Under the pieces are notes generated by a model that saw only the letters and a list, made by a program, of their open reading frames with translations, was not told where the DNA came from and did not search any database. 64,000 nucleotides of DNA, taken from contig NZ_JBPODT010000003.1 in the NCBI RefSeq assembly GCF_051390635.1, forward strand, positions 372,001 to 436,000, read 5' to 3'. This DNA comes from Microbaculum sp051390635. Its GTDB lineage: Bacteria; Pseudomonadota; Alphaproteobacteria; Rhizobiales; Tepidamorphaceae. Positions 26,781 to 35,791 of the stretch are shown here, in pieces. Both the position numbers and the translations under genes were made by a program. Each line of letters opens with the position of its first letter. Position 1 is the stretch's first letter.

Positions 26781-27734
26781 TCAGGCCGCCGCCTCGCGGT
26801 CGGGCCCCGCCTTGGGATCGAGGAACGTCAGGTCCAGTCCCTCGTCCCAGTAGGGCTCCGGCCCGAACAGCTCGGCCAGGAAATCGATGAACACCCTGAC
26901 CCGCGCGGGCAAGAAGCGACGGCTGGGATAGACCGCGTAGACGGCGACGCGCCGCGACTCCCGGAAGTCCGGCAGGATGATCTTCAGTTCGCCGCGCTGC
27001 AGCGCCGGACCGACGTCCCAGGTCGATCGCAGCGCGATGCCGAGGCCGGCGATCACCGTTTCGCGCACCACTTCGCTCGAATTGGTTTGCAGGTTCCCTG
27101 ATACGCGAACCGAAGTCGGCCCGTCCGGTCCTTCGAGCTGCCAAAGGTCCTGGTGGGTGGCGAACACGCAATTGTGGCGGACCAGCTCCGCCAAAGTCTC
27201 GGGTTCGCCCTCGCGTTCGAGATAGGCCGGCGAGGCGCAGATCACGCGGTGGTTCGGCGCGAGCCTGCGTGCGATCAGACTCGAGTTCTCGAGCGCCGCG
27301 ATACGCACCGCCAGATCGTAACCCTCGCCGACGATGTCGACGAAGCTGTCCGACAGCATCAGGCTCAGCGTCAGGTCGGGATAGAGTTCGGCGAATCTGC
27401 CGAGGTTGGGCGCGAGATGCATGCGCCCGAACGACGTCGGGGCGGTTATTTTAAGCGTCCCCCGCGGCGCCGCGTTGCGTCGGGTGACGTAGGACTCGGC
27501 TTCCTCGATCGAGGCGAGGATGCCGATAACCCGCTCGTAGTAGCCCTGTCCGTCCTCGGTCAGGGCGATCTGTCGCGTCGTGCGCTGCAGCAGTCGGGCC
27601 CCGAGCCGTTCCTCCAGGCGCCGGACCCGCTTGGAGATGACCGCCGGCGAAAGCCCCATTTCGCGCCCTGCCGCCGACATGCTCCCAGCCGTCACAACCC
27701 TGGCAAAGATTTCCATATCCGTCAGGTCGGCCAT
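26781..27734 (-). CDS. LysR-family transcriptional regulator, divergent from glcDEF
   Basis: 317 residues. The N-terminal winged helix is MEIFARVVTAGSMSAAGREM with LSPAVISKRVRRLEERLGAR, then the linker and an effector domain beginning APRGTLKITAPTSFGRMHLA. It is of the DmlR/GcvA-like branch with a truncated-looking acidic tail. Divergent placement beside glcD is the classic LysR arrangement, so it probably controls glcDEF and itself through the dyad at 27753-27767 in response to a hydroxy acid such as glycolate. Confidence 0.88.
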   Translation of the reverse strand: MADLTDMEIFARVVTAGSMSAAGREMGLSPAVISKRVRRLEERLGARLLQRTTRQIALTEDGQGYYERVIGILASIEEAESYVTRRNAAPRGTLKITAPTSFGRMHLAPNLGRFAELYPDLTLSLMLSDSFVDIVGEGYDLAVRIAALENSSLIARRLAPNHRVICASPAYLEREGEPETLAELVRHNCVFATHQDLWQLEGPDGPTSVRVSGNLQTNSSEVVRETVIAGLGIALRSTWDVGPALQRGELKIILPDFRESRRVAVYAVYPSRRFLPARVRVFIDFLAELFGPEPYWDEGLDLTFLDPKAGPDREAAA

Positions 27735-27752
27735 GTCCTCCCCCAGTGTTAT

Positions 27753-27767
27753 TTTCCCTCAGGGAAA
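27753..27767. promoter_or_regulatory. Perfect dyad TTTCCCT-C-AGGGAAA between lysR and glcD
   Basis: A 7-1-7 palindrome with T-N11-A spacing, 18 bases upstream of the LysR ATG and about 110 upstream of glcD. Position and form fit a LysR-type operator controlling both directions. Shares TTTCC-N5-GGAAA with the site upstream of aceB. Confidence 0.6.
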
Positions 27768-27876
27768 CAATTCTTGTAGACTTTTGTTCATGAGAGTAAC
27801 GGATACGTTGGCAAACTGCATCAAGGAAAAAAACCGGCCGCCACTGGAACGAGGGGCCGGTTGAAGGAGAAACCCT

Positions 27877-29340
27877 ATGTCTTCCCTGGCTTTACCGGCC
27901 GTCGACGCGGGCATTCTGGCCAAGCGCGCGCGCATAGTCGAGCGACTCGGGGAGGTCGTCGGTGCCCGTTGGGTGATCTCCGACGAGGACGAGTTACGCG
28001 CCTATGAGACCGATGCCCTGACGGCCTATCGGCAGATTCCGCTCGCCGTGGCGTTGCCCGCCACGACCGACGAGGTATCGCGGGTTCTCGCGGTCCTGAA
28101 CGAGGAGGGCGTGAAGGTGATCGGCCGCGGTGCCGGCACGTCGCTGGCCGGCGGCGCCCTGCCGCTCGCCGATTCCGTGGTGGTCGGCGTCTCGCGCATG
28201 AGCCGGGTGCTCGACATCGACACCGCCAACCGCGCGATCAGGGTCGAGGCGGGCGTCACCAATCTCGCCGTGTCGGGCGCCGTCGATCATCTCGGGTTCT
28301 TCTACGCTCCGGATCCCTCGAGCCAGCTTGCCTGCACCATCGCCGGCAATGTGGCGATGAATTCGGGGGGCGCCCACTGCCTGAAATACGGTGTCACCAC
28401 CAACAATGTGCTCGGTCTCACCGTTGTCCTGATGGACGGCACCGTGATCGAGCTCGGTGGCACGCATATGGACAGCCCCGGGTACGACCTGCTCGGGCTG
28501 ATGACCGGCTCCGAAGGCCAGCTCGGCATCGTCACCGAGGCCGTGCTCCGCATCCTGCCCAAGGCGGAGGGCGCGCGCCCAGTGCTCCTCGGCTTCAATT
28601 CGAACACCGATGCCGGCACCTGCGTTTCCGATATCATCGGTCAGGGGATGCTGCCGGTCGCGATCGAGTTCATGGACAGGCCCGCGATCCGCATCTGCGA
28701 GGATTTCGCACACGCCGGCTATCCGCTCGACGTCGAGGCGATGCTGATCATCGAGGTCGAGGGCTCGGAAGAGGAAATCGTCGAGCAGCTCGCCAAGATC
28801 GTCGCCGTCGCCAGGGACAACGGCGCGGTGCATGTGCGCGAGGCGAAGACGCCGGCCGAGAGCGCCGCGATCTGGAAGGGCCGCAAGTCGGCCTTCGGCG
28901 CCATGGGCCGTATCTCCGACTACATGTGCATGGACGGCACGATCCCGACCGGGCGCCTGCCCGAAGTGCTGGTGAAGATCTCCGAGATCTGCGAAGGCTA
29001 CGGCCTCGGCGTCGCCAACATTTTCCATGCCGGCGACGGCAACCTGCACCCCCTCGTTTTGTATGACGTCAACGATCCCGAGCAGCTCGAAAAGGCCGAA
29101 GCCTGCGGTGCCGACATCCTCGAGCTCTGCGTCGAGGTCGGCGGCTGCCTCACCGGCGAGCACGGCGTCGGCATCGAGAAAAGGGAATTGATGACAAGCC
29201 AGTTCAACGCGATCGACCTCGACCAGCAGATGCGCATCAAGACCATGCTCGACCCCCAATGGCTGCTCAATCCGGCCAAGGTGTTCCCGCTTGCCGGGCG
29301 GCCCGAACCGGTCCGGCTCAAGACGAACGAGGCAGCCTGA
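27877..29340 (+). CDS. glcD: Glycolate oxidase subunit GlcD (FAD-linked)
   Basis: 487 residues. FAD-binding type 4 domain: EVSRVLAVLNEEGVKVIGRG, AGTSLAGGALP and YAPDPSSQLACTIAGNVAMN. The C-terminal cap has ANIFHAGDGNLHPLVLYD and GGCLTGEHGVGIEKREL. GlcD oxidises glycolate (or D-lactate-like 2-hydroxy acids) to glyoxylate. AAGGAG precedes the ATG. It is first gene of glcDEF; the stop is 8 bases before glcE. Confidence 0.94.
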   Translation: MSSLALPAVDAGILAKRARIVERLGEVVGARWVISDEDELRAYETDALTAYRQIPLAVALPATTDEVSRVLAVLNEEGVKVIGRGAGTSLAGGALPLADSVVVGVSRMSRVLDIDTANRAIRVEAGVTNLAVSGAVDHLGFFYAPDPSSQLACTIAGNVAMNSGGAHCLKYGVTTNNVLGLTVVLMDGTVIELGGTHMDSPGYDLLGLMTGSEGQLGIVTEAVLRILPKAEGARPVLLGFNSNTDAGTCVSDIIGQGMLPVAIEFMDRPAIRICEDFAHAGYPLDVEAMLIIEVEGSEEEIVEQLAKIVAVARDNGAVHVREAKTPAESAAIWKGRKSAFGAMGRISDYMCMDGTIPTGRLPEVLVKISEICEGYGLGVANIFHAGDGNLHPLVLYDVNDPEQLEKAEACGADILELCVEVGGCLTGEHGVGIEKRELMTSQFNAIDLDQQMRIKTMLDPQWLLNPAKVFPLAGRPEPVRLKTNEAA

Positions 29341-29348
29341 GCCCGGCT

Positions 29349-30536
29349 ATGGCGCAGTACACACCTGATAGCGAAGCGGCGGTCGAGGAGATCGTCCGCG
29401 CGGCCCGGGCCAGGTCCGAGCCATTGGAAATCGCCGGCGGTGGCGGCAAGCTGGCGCTTGGCAGGCCCGTACAGGCCGCCGCCACCCTGTCGCTCGGCAA
29501 GCTCGCCGGCATCACGCTCTACGAGCCGAGCGAGCTGGTGATCGCGGCAAGAGCCGGCACGCCGCTCGCCGAAATCGAGGCGAGACTGAAGCAGCAGGGC
29601 CAGCGATTGCCCTTCGACCCGCCGCGTCTGCACCGGCTCTACGGTGGCGACCCCGACAAGGCATCCATCGGCGCGGTCGTGGCGTGCAACCTGTCCGGTC
29701 CGCGCCGCGTCCATGCCGGGGCGGCCCGCGACTCGTTGATCGGCGTGCGGTTCGTCAACGGCGCTGGCGAGACGGTGAAGTCGGGCGGCCGCGTGATGAA
29801 GAACGTCACCGGCCTGGACCTGGTCAAGCTCATGAGCGGTGCCTTCGGCACGCTGGGCGTCCTCACCGAAGTGACGTTCAAGGCGCTGCCCGCGCCGGAG
29901 ACCGAGGCGACGCTGGTCTTCGAGGGACTGGAAGACCATCAGGCTGTCGCCTGCCTTTCGGCCGGGCTGGGCAGCCCGTGGGAAGTCACCGGCGCGGCGC
30001 ATCTGCCCGCCGTCGCCGGCGCGCCGGCGCGCACGCTCCTGCGTCTGGAGGGCTTCGAGACCCAGATGGCCTATCGTGGCAAGGCGCTCGGCGATGCACT
30101 CGCCGGCTTCGGCGGCTGCGAGATCCTGCGCGGGGCCGACAGCGCGGCGCGCTGGGCCGCGATCGGCGAGCTGGAACCGCTCGCCGCGCATGACGACGAG
30201 GCCGTCTGGAAGATCTCGACCACCCCGGACAAGGCCCCGGAGGTTGCCGCCGCGATCCGCGACGCGACCGGTGCGCGCCTGTATTACGACTGGGGCGGCG
30301 GCCTGATCTGGGGCGCCGTGCCGGCCGAGGGCGATGCGGGCGGCTCTGCGATCCGCGCGGCCCTGTCGGATGCCGGCGGTCATGCCACGTGCATGCGTGC
30401 GCCCGGCGAGATCCGCGCCGCGATAGCCGTCTTCGAGCCGCGGCCCGAACCGGTCATGGCGTTGACGCGGAAGCTGAAAGAAACCTTCGATCCCGACCGG
30501 GTGCTCAATCCCGGTCGTATGTACGCGGGCGTGTGA
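29349..30536 (+). CDS. glcE: Glycolate oxidase subunit GlcE
   Basis: 395 residues from the ATG at 29349; the open frame also runs upstream into glcD but without family similarity. It is a second FAD-binding 4 protein: EIAGGGGKLALGRPV, then GGDPDKASIGAVVACNLSGP and GGRVMKNVTGLDLVKLMSGA. It ends with DPDRVLNPGRMYAG, the family terminus. GlcE joins GlcD and GlcF in the membrane-associated complex. It is followed after 4 bases by glcF. Confidence 0.93.
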   Translation: MAQYTPDSEAAVEEIVRAARARSEPLEIAGGGGKLALGRPVQAAATLSLGKLAGITLYEPSELVIAARAGTPLAEIEARLKQQGQRLPFDPPRLHRLYGGDPDKASIGAVVACNLSGPRRVHAGAARDSLIGVRFVNGAGETVKSGGRVMKNVTGLDLVKLMSGAFGTLGVLTEVTFKALPAPETEATLVFEGLEDHQAVACLSAGLGSPWEVTGAAHLPAVAGAPARTLLRLEGFETQMAYRGKALGDALAGFGGCEILRGADSAARWAAIGELEPLAAHDDEAVWKISTTPDKAPEVAAAIRDATGARLYYDWGGGLIWGAVPAEGDAGGSAIRAALSDAGGHATCMRAPGEIRAAIAVFEPRPEPVMALTRKLKETFDPDRVLNPGRMYAGV

Positions 30537-30540
30537 GCCG

Positions 30541-31866
30541 ATGCAGACCAATTTCTCCCTGGCCCAGCTCGCCGATCCGCATATGGCGTCGTCGGAAAAG
30601 ATCCTGCGAACCTGCGTCCATTGCGGGTTCTGCACGGCCACCTGTCCGACTTATCTCGAACTCGGCGATGAGCTCGATAGCCCGCGCGGGCGCATCTACA
30701 TGATCAAGGACATGCTCGAGGGCGGCAAGCCGGCTTCGGCGCAGGTCGTGCGCCACGTCGACCGCTGCCTGTCGTGCCTGTCGTGCATGACGACCTGTCC
30801 CTCCGGCGTCCACTACATGCATCTGGTCGACCACGCCCGCGCCTATATCGAGGACACCTATACCCGTCCCTGGCACGACCGGGCGATGCGGTCGCTGCTG
30901 GCGGCGATCCTGCCCTATCCCGGCCGCTTCCGGCTGGCGCTCGGTGGCGCGCTGCTCGGCCGACTGATGTTGCCGGTCTTCAAGGCGACCCCCGGGCTGC
31001 AGCGTGTCGCCGCGATGCTGTCGCTGGCCCCGTCCGCCCTGCCGTCCCGCGGCGAGATGGAGGGGCCGGCCGTGTTTGCGCCGAAGCGGAAGCGGCGCGG
31101 GCGCGTCGCGCTGCTTTCCGGCTGCGCCCAGCCGGTGCTCGATCCCGGCATCAACGCGGCCACCATCCGTCTTCTGAACCGGCTCGATATCGAGGTCGTG
31201 CTGCCGAAGGGGGAGGGCTGCTGCGGGGCTCTCGTCCATCACATGGGCAAGGAAGCGCCGGCGCTGGATTTCGCCCGGGCCAATGTCGACGCATGGACCG
31301 CCGAGATCGAAGGCGACGGCATCGACGCCATCCTGATCACCGCGTCCGGCTGCGGCACCACGGTCAAGGATTACGGCTTCATGCTGCGCGAGGACCCGAC
31401 CTATGCCGACAAGGCGGCGACGGTGTCGGCTCTGGCGAAGGACATCACCGAGTATCTCGCGACCCTCGACTTGCCGGCGCCGTCCGGGGCCCCCGGCCTG
31501 ACGGTCGCCTACCATTCGGCCTGCTCGATGCAGCACGGCCAGCAGATCCGCGAGGAACCGAAGGCGCTCCTGACGGCGGCGGGCTTCACCGTCAAGGACG
31601 TGCCCGAAGGCCATATCTGCTGCGGCTCGGCGGGCACCTACAACATCCTGCAGCCGAGGCTCGCCGAGCGTCTGCGCGACCGCAAGGTGCGCAACATCGA
31701 GAGCACCGTGCCGGACCTGATCGCCGCGGGCAATATCGGGTGCATGACGCAGATCGGCAGCGGCACGGGCCTGCCTATCATCCACACGGTGGAACTGCTC
31801 GATTGGGCCTATGGCGGAACGATGCCGGATGGCCTCGCCGGGCGGATCGACAACCCGGCGGCTTAG
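30541..31866 (+). CDS. glcF: Glycolate oxidase iron-sulfur subunit GlcF
   Basis: 441 residues. Two 4Fe-4S clusters are visible: CVHCGFCTATCPTY (about residues 22-35) and CLSCLSCMTTCPSG (about 77-90). Two CCG-type cysteine-rich domains follow, with EGCCGALVHHMG, CSMQHGQQ and CCGSAGTYNILQ. GlcF passes electrons from the flavin subunits to the quinone pool. It is the last gene of glcDEF. Its stop overlaps the end of the convergent small gene by 4 bases. Confidence 0.95.
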   Translation: MQTNFSLAQLADPHMASSEKILRTCVHCGFCTATCPTYLELGDELDSPRGRIYMIKDMLEGGKPASAQVVRHVDRCLSCLSCMTTCPSGVHYMHLVDHARAYIEDTYTRPWHDRAMRSLLAAILPYPGRFRLALGGALLGRLMLPVFKATPGLQRVAAMLSLAPSALPSRGEMEGPAVFAPKRKRRGRVALLSGCAQPVLDPGINAATIRLLNRLDIEVVLPKGEGCCGALVHHMGKEAPALDFARANVDAWTAEIEGDGIDAILITASGCGTTVKDYGFMLREDPTYADKAATVSALAKDITEYLATLDLPAPSGAPGLTVAYHSACSMQHGQQIREEPKALLTAAGFTVKDVPEGHICCGSAGTYNILQPRLAERLRDRKVRNIESTVPDLIAAGNIGCMTQIGSGTGLPIIHTVELLDWAYGGTMPDGLAGRIDNPAA

Positions 31867-32282
31867 GCGGTTTCGCCCTCGGCGAGCCATGCCGCCGCGC
31901 ACAGGTTGGCTTCGGTCTCCGACAGGATCCAACCGTCGACGCTGACCATGCGGCCGTCGGCGAAGTCGGCGCTGCACTGGTCCTGAACGAGCCGCTTTCG
32001 CGTCGTTGGACAGTCGGTCGACAGGGCGGTTCGGATCAGCGGCCGCTGCGAAATGAGGGCGGCGAGGCGGTCGAAGTCGGCTGGCGCGTGCCCCGCCGCG
32101 ACGATGGCCCGGCCGATGCGGCGTGCGGCTGCGTTGTCTGGAACGGCATTGAGCAGCGCGAAGAAATCAGGGTGCTTGCGCGGCACGAACCGGCAGGCGA
32201 ACAGCGACCCGCCATAGGCCACGGCACCGATGCCGACGATACCCGTCAGCCCGATTGCCAGTCTGCGTGTGATCTTGCCCAT
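31863..32282 (-). CDS. Small exported protein partnered with GMC oxidoreductase
   Basis: 139 residues. The N-terminus MGKITRRLAIGLTGIVGIGA looks like a Tat signal or a single anchor. The rest has no motif I know; two cysteines (STDCPTT and QDQCSADF) and a C-terminal VDGWILSETEANLCAAAW stand out. It starts 2 bases after the GMC stop, so the two are surely co-translated. By analogy with gluconate 2-dehydrogenase, it may be a small subunit that exports or anchors the flavoprotein; that is inference. Confidence 0.65.
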   Translation of the reverse strand: MGKITRRLAIGLTGIVGIGAVAYGGSLFACRFVPRKHPDFFALLNAVPDNAAARRIGRAIVAAGHAPADFDRLAALISQRPLIRTALSTDCPTTRKRLVQDQCSADFADGRMVSVDGWILSETEANLCAAAWLAEGETA

Positions 32283-32284
32283 GC

Positions 32285-33916
32285 TCAGCTCTTTCCGATC
32301 GACCGTGCACCCGTGGCCGTGACCGGGACCGTGACTATGCCTGCCAGGTGGTCGGCGAGACGCGCGGCGAGTGCGACGATCGTGAGTGTCGGGTTGGCCG
32401 TGCCCGCGGTCGTGAAGACCGAGCTGCCGGCCATGTATAGGTTCTTCACCGAATGGACGCGGCAGTTCCTGTCGACGACGCCCGTCTTGGGGGCGTCGCT
32501 CATCCGCGTCGTGCCGATGTGATGGTAACCGGTATAGACGACGTCGAGATCCGGCGGTTCGGTGATGCCGACATTGACCCGTCCGAGGCCGGCCGCCCCG
32601 ATCGCTGCACCGATCAGTTCATGGGTCCGGCGCAGACTGAGCAGGTCGGACGGCGCGATACGCCAGTCGAGAGCGATCCGCCGCCAGCCGAAGGGATCGG
32701 TATCCTCGACCAGATAGACGCGGCTCGCCGGATTGGGCGACTGCTCGGCATCCTGCCGGAGCTTGGCCGCCAGCGCCAGGCCCTTGGCGGCGAACGGGCG
32801 CATCACATGGCGATAGATGCCGACCGCGATGGTGTCGGCGTCCTCTACAGCATTGCAGTAGTTTTCGGCGAAACGGTCGGGCTTTTGCCCGTGCGCGAAG
32901 GCCTTGACGATCGCGGAGAACGAAACCCAGCCGTGACCGCGGAAGTCGTTGCTGAACGTGGTGTTTTCGTACTGCGGCACCAGGAAGGCGGTGTTGTTCA
33001 GCAGTTGCTCTCGCCGCATGATGTCGAACGGCAGTTTCAGCCCGACCTGCATCGCCGTTCCGTCGGCTTCGACCACCTCGTTGTAGAGCGAAAGGTCGAT
33101 GGTTTCGTCGGCGAACAGGACCGTGCCGACCTCGCAGTTGAGATGGTCCATGAAGTAACGGCCGACGAGGTCGTTCTCGTTGCCGATGCCGCCGGCCCGC
33201 TGCGTGTCGCAATTCAGCAGGATGCGGGCGTTCTCGATGCCGCCGCAGGCGATGACATAGGTCTCGGCGCGAACGCGCAGCGTGCCGCCCTCCAGCGTCG
33301 AGAACTCGCAATGGTCGACCGCGTCGTCCTTCAACGCGATGTCGATGAGATTGGCATGCAGGAAGCAGCGGATATGCGGGTTTTCCTCGATCGGATCCCA
33401 GTAGGTCTCCGCGAACCGGGTCGGCGGGCTTTGCTGGTAGACGGCATCGCCGACCATTGCCGGATCGAGCGGCAGCGCCGGCTCGTCGAGCCGGGCCTTC
33501 CAGTCGGCGAAGGTGTAGTCGAAGGGACCAAGCTGAAGATAGGGTTGCGCCTTGGCGTAGTAGGGATCGAGATCGGTCCGCGAGATCGGCCAGCCGGAAT
33601 GGGGGACGCCGGGGCGCGCTTCGAAATCGATCGGGTCGAGCGGTGCGCACAGCCCGGTCCAATGGCCGGACGTGCCGCCGAATTCGCGCAGGCGCGAGGA
33701 GGCGACGTCCGTGTTCGCGTCGCCCACCACGTCTCCTTCGTAAAGGGCCTGCGTGTCGGACTCGTAGCCATGGCCGCCGGATTCTAGCAGGACGACATCG
33801 ATGCCCTTGCCGGCCAGTTCGAGCGCCAGCGCGATGCCGGCCGGTCCGGCCCCAGCGACGCAGACCGAAGCCGCTACCGGCTCATGGGACGAGTAGTGCC
33901 GCAGATCGATGATCAT
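32285..33916 (-). CDS. GMC-family FAD oxidoreductase
   Basis: 543 residues from the ATG at 33916 (GAGGA 9-13 bases upstream; a GTG at 33937 is possible). N-terminal FAD motif ASVCVAGAGPAGIALALELA, substrate-domain REFGGTSGHWTGLCAPLD, and C-terminal signature GYHHIGTTRMSDAPKTGVVD with SSVFTTAGTANPTLTIVALA. It resembles sugar or polyol dehydrogenases of the gluconate 2-dehydrogenase flavoprotein type. It has no signal of its own, and the following small protein may carry it. Substrate unknown. Confidence 0.88.
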   Translation of the reverse strand: MIIDLRHYSSHEPVAASVCVAGAGPAGIALALELAGKGIDVVLLESGGHGYESDTQALYEGDVVGDANTDVASSRLREFGGTSGHWTGLCAPLDPIDFEARPGVPHSGWPISRTDLDPYYAKAQPYLQLGPFDYTFADWKARLDEPALPLDPAMVGDAVYQQSPPTRFAETYWDPIEENPHIRCFLHANLIDIALKDDAVDHCEFSTLEGGTLRVRAETYVIACGGIENARILLNCDTQRAGGIGNENDLVGRYFMDHLNCEVGTVLFADETIDLSLYNEVVEADGTAMQVGLKLPFDIMRREQLLNNTAFLVPQYENTTFSNDFRGHGWVSFSAIVKAFAHGQKPDRFAENYCNAVEDADTIAVGIYRHVMRPFAAKGLALAAKLRQDAEQSPNPASRVYLVEDTDPFGWRRIALDWRIAPSDLLSLRRTHELIGAAIGAAGLGRVNVGITEPPDLDVVYTGYHHIGTTRMSDAPKTGVVDRNCRVHSVKNLYMAGSSVFTTAGTANPTLTIVALAARLADHLAGIVTVPVTATGARSIGKS

Positions 33917-34045
33917 TCCGTGGGTCCTCAGCGGCACGATGGCGCCGAGGGGGGCTTCTAGGGCAACGAAGTTAATTTGGTTCCAATGCGCCCAAACTTG
34001 GGAACCGGCCTACTGGGCCGAGGACGATCCGCCTATCGCATCAGG

Positions 34046-34081
34046 ACGAAGAAAGACGGGCCACCCGTCAACGGGCGGCCC
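34046..34081 (-). terminator. Rho-independent terminator after the chemoreceptor gene
   Basis: On the minus strand an 11-pair stem with one mismatch (positions 34058-34081, loop of 2) is followed by TCTTTCTTC. It lies 29 bases after the MCP stop. Confidence 0.75.
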
Positions 34082-34109
34082 GCCTCGATAGGTTCGGCTG
34101 TCGCGGACG

Positions 34110-35777
34110 TCAGGCGGCCGCGACGTCGGCCAGAAACCGGTCGATCGACTGGCGCAGCCGTTCGGTCTCCGCGACGGCCGAAGACGTGACGGTCTCGACC
34201 TGCGCGGCCGACTGAGAGGTCTCCCCCGCGGCGGCATCCAGGCCGGCGACATTTTCCACGACCGCCTGCGTTCCGGATGCCGCAACGGCTACGTTGCGGC
34301 TGATTTCCGCGGTCGCCGAGCCCTGCTCCTCGATCGCCGCGGCGATGGCGGAAGCGTGGTCGTTTACCTCCTCGATCGTCTTGGCGATCGCCTGGATCGC
34401 CGTGACGGCGTCTCCGGTCGATTGCTGGATCGCCGTGATCTGCTCGGAGATGTCCTCCGTCGCCTTCGCGGTCTGGCCGGCCAGCGTCTTGACTTCGCTG
34501 GCGACCACGGCGAAGCCACGGCCGGCCTCGCCTGCGCGGGCCGCCTCGATCGTGGCGTTCAGGGCCAGCAGGTTGGTTTGCTCTGCGATGTCGGAGATCA
34601 GGCCGACCACGTCGCCGATGCGCTGTGCCGCGGATGCGAGGCCGGAGATCTGGTCGTTCGACCGCCGTGCCGCCTCGGTCGCCTGATGCACGGTCGAGTT
34701 GGTCTCGCTGATCTGACGCCCGATCTCGGTGATCGAGCTGGCGAGTTCCTCGGCCGCGGCGGCCACGGTCTGCACATTGGAGGATGCCTCCGCGGATGCC
34801 GACGAAACGCTCGAGGCGCGACCGGCGGTGCTGCCGGCGATCCCGGTGAGAACCTGCGCCGTCTCGCGCATCTGGTCCATGTTCGCCGAGACCGCTTGCA
34901 GGGCTTCGGTCACGTCGCTTCGGAAGCCGTTGATGAGGCTCTCGACCCGACGCCGCCGTTCGGCGTCCCGCTCCTGCTCGCCGGCCGCTTTCTGCTCGAG
35001 CCGGGCCCGTTCGATGGCGTTGGCGCGGAACACCTCGACGGTCTTCGCCATGGCGCCGATCTCGTCGCTGCGGTCGACGCCCTGGACCGCAAGCGCGGTA
35101 TCGCCATTGGCCAGTTCGCTCATCTGCGCGGTCAGCGTCAGCACCGGGCGGGTCACGGTGCGCTGCACCCAGATGCCCAGTCCGATCGCCGCGGCAACGA
35201 CCGCCGCCACCCCAAGCAGGATCACGGTTCGCGTAAGGCTCACCGCGGCGGCAACCGTCGCGGTGCCCGCCGCAGTCATCTGTTCCGCGATGCGCGTGGC
35301 GTTCAGAAGGCCGGCCCGGATGACACCGATCTGGGCCTCGTTCTGCCCCGAGGCCTCGTAGAGCCGGGCTTCGTCCACGGTCAGCGGGTGCCGCATGAGC
35401 GCGATCTGCGGATCGCGGATCTCAGCGCCCCATTTCGACATCTGGCCGAAGACGCCGTCGAGTTCGGCCGCAAGCTCCGAGCCGGGGGTGACGACATCAC
35501 GGGCCAGCGCCGTGGCTTCGGCGCGGCGCTGCTGCGCCGCATTGGCGGAATCGAGGAAGGAGCGGTCACCCGACATCACGAAGCCGCGGATCGTTCCCTG
35601 CTCGGCCTCGAAGGAGGTGGAGATGCCGGCGATCGCGCCGGCGATGCTCGCGACCCGGGCGGCCTCGGTGTTGGCGTTGCTGATGCGGTTGCCGGCCGTC
35701 CAGATCAGGACGCCGACAAGGATGTTCAGGAAAACGATGACACCGAAGCTGACGACGAGTTTCTTGGCGATTGTCAT
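34110..35777 (-). CDS. Methyl-accepting chemotaxis protein with CHASE3-like input
   Basis: 555 residues. TM1 about 7-27, a helical periplasmic region about 28-185 (SFEAEQGTIRGFVMSGDRSF is CHASE3-like), TM2 about 187-207, HAMP about 208-262 and a signalling domain with the hairpin tip IAEQTNLLALNATIEAARAG. Coiled-coil methylation helices flank the tip. No C-terminal CheR pentapeptide is seen. It follows a secreted sensor-like protein by 14 bases in the same operon, and a terminator follows it. Confidence 0.92.
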   Translation of the reverse strand: MTIAKKLVVSFGVIVFLNILVGVLIWTAGNRISNANTEAARVASIAGAIAGISTSFEAEQGTIRGFVMSGDRSFLDSANAAQQRRAEATALARDVVTPGSELAAELDGVFGQMSKWGAEIRDPQIALMRHPLTVDEARLYEASGQNEAQIGVIRAGLLNATRIAEQMTAAGTATVAAAVSLTRTVILLGVAAVVAAAIGLGIWVQRTVTRPVLTLTAQMSELANGDTALAVQGVDRSDEIGAMAKTVEVFRANAIERARLEQKAAGEQERDAERRRRVESLINGFRSDVTEALQAVSANMDQMRETAQVLTGIAGSTAGRASSVSSASAEASSNVQTVAAAAEELASSITEIGRQISETNSTVHQATEAARRSNDQISGLASAAQRIGDVVGLISDIAEQTNLLALNATIEAARAGEAGRGFAVVASEVKTLAGQTAKATEDISEQITAIQQSTGDAVTAIQAIAKTIEEVNDHASAIAAAIEEQGSATAEISRNVAVAASGTQAVVENVAGLDAAAGETSQSAAQVETVTSSAVAETERLRQSIDRFLADVAAA

Positions 35778-35791
35778 GGTCGGACTCCGGA

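Noticed and set aside
30505..31977. 490-codon minus-strand open frame over glcF
   Set aside because: Arg/Gly-rich shadow of glcF, whose cysteine motifs prove the plus-strand gene.
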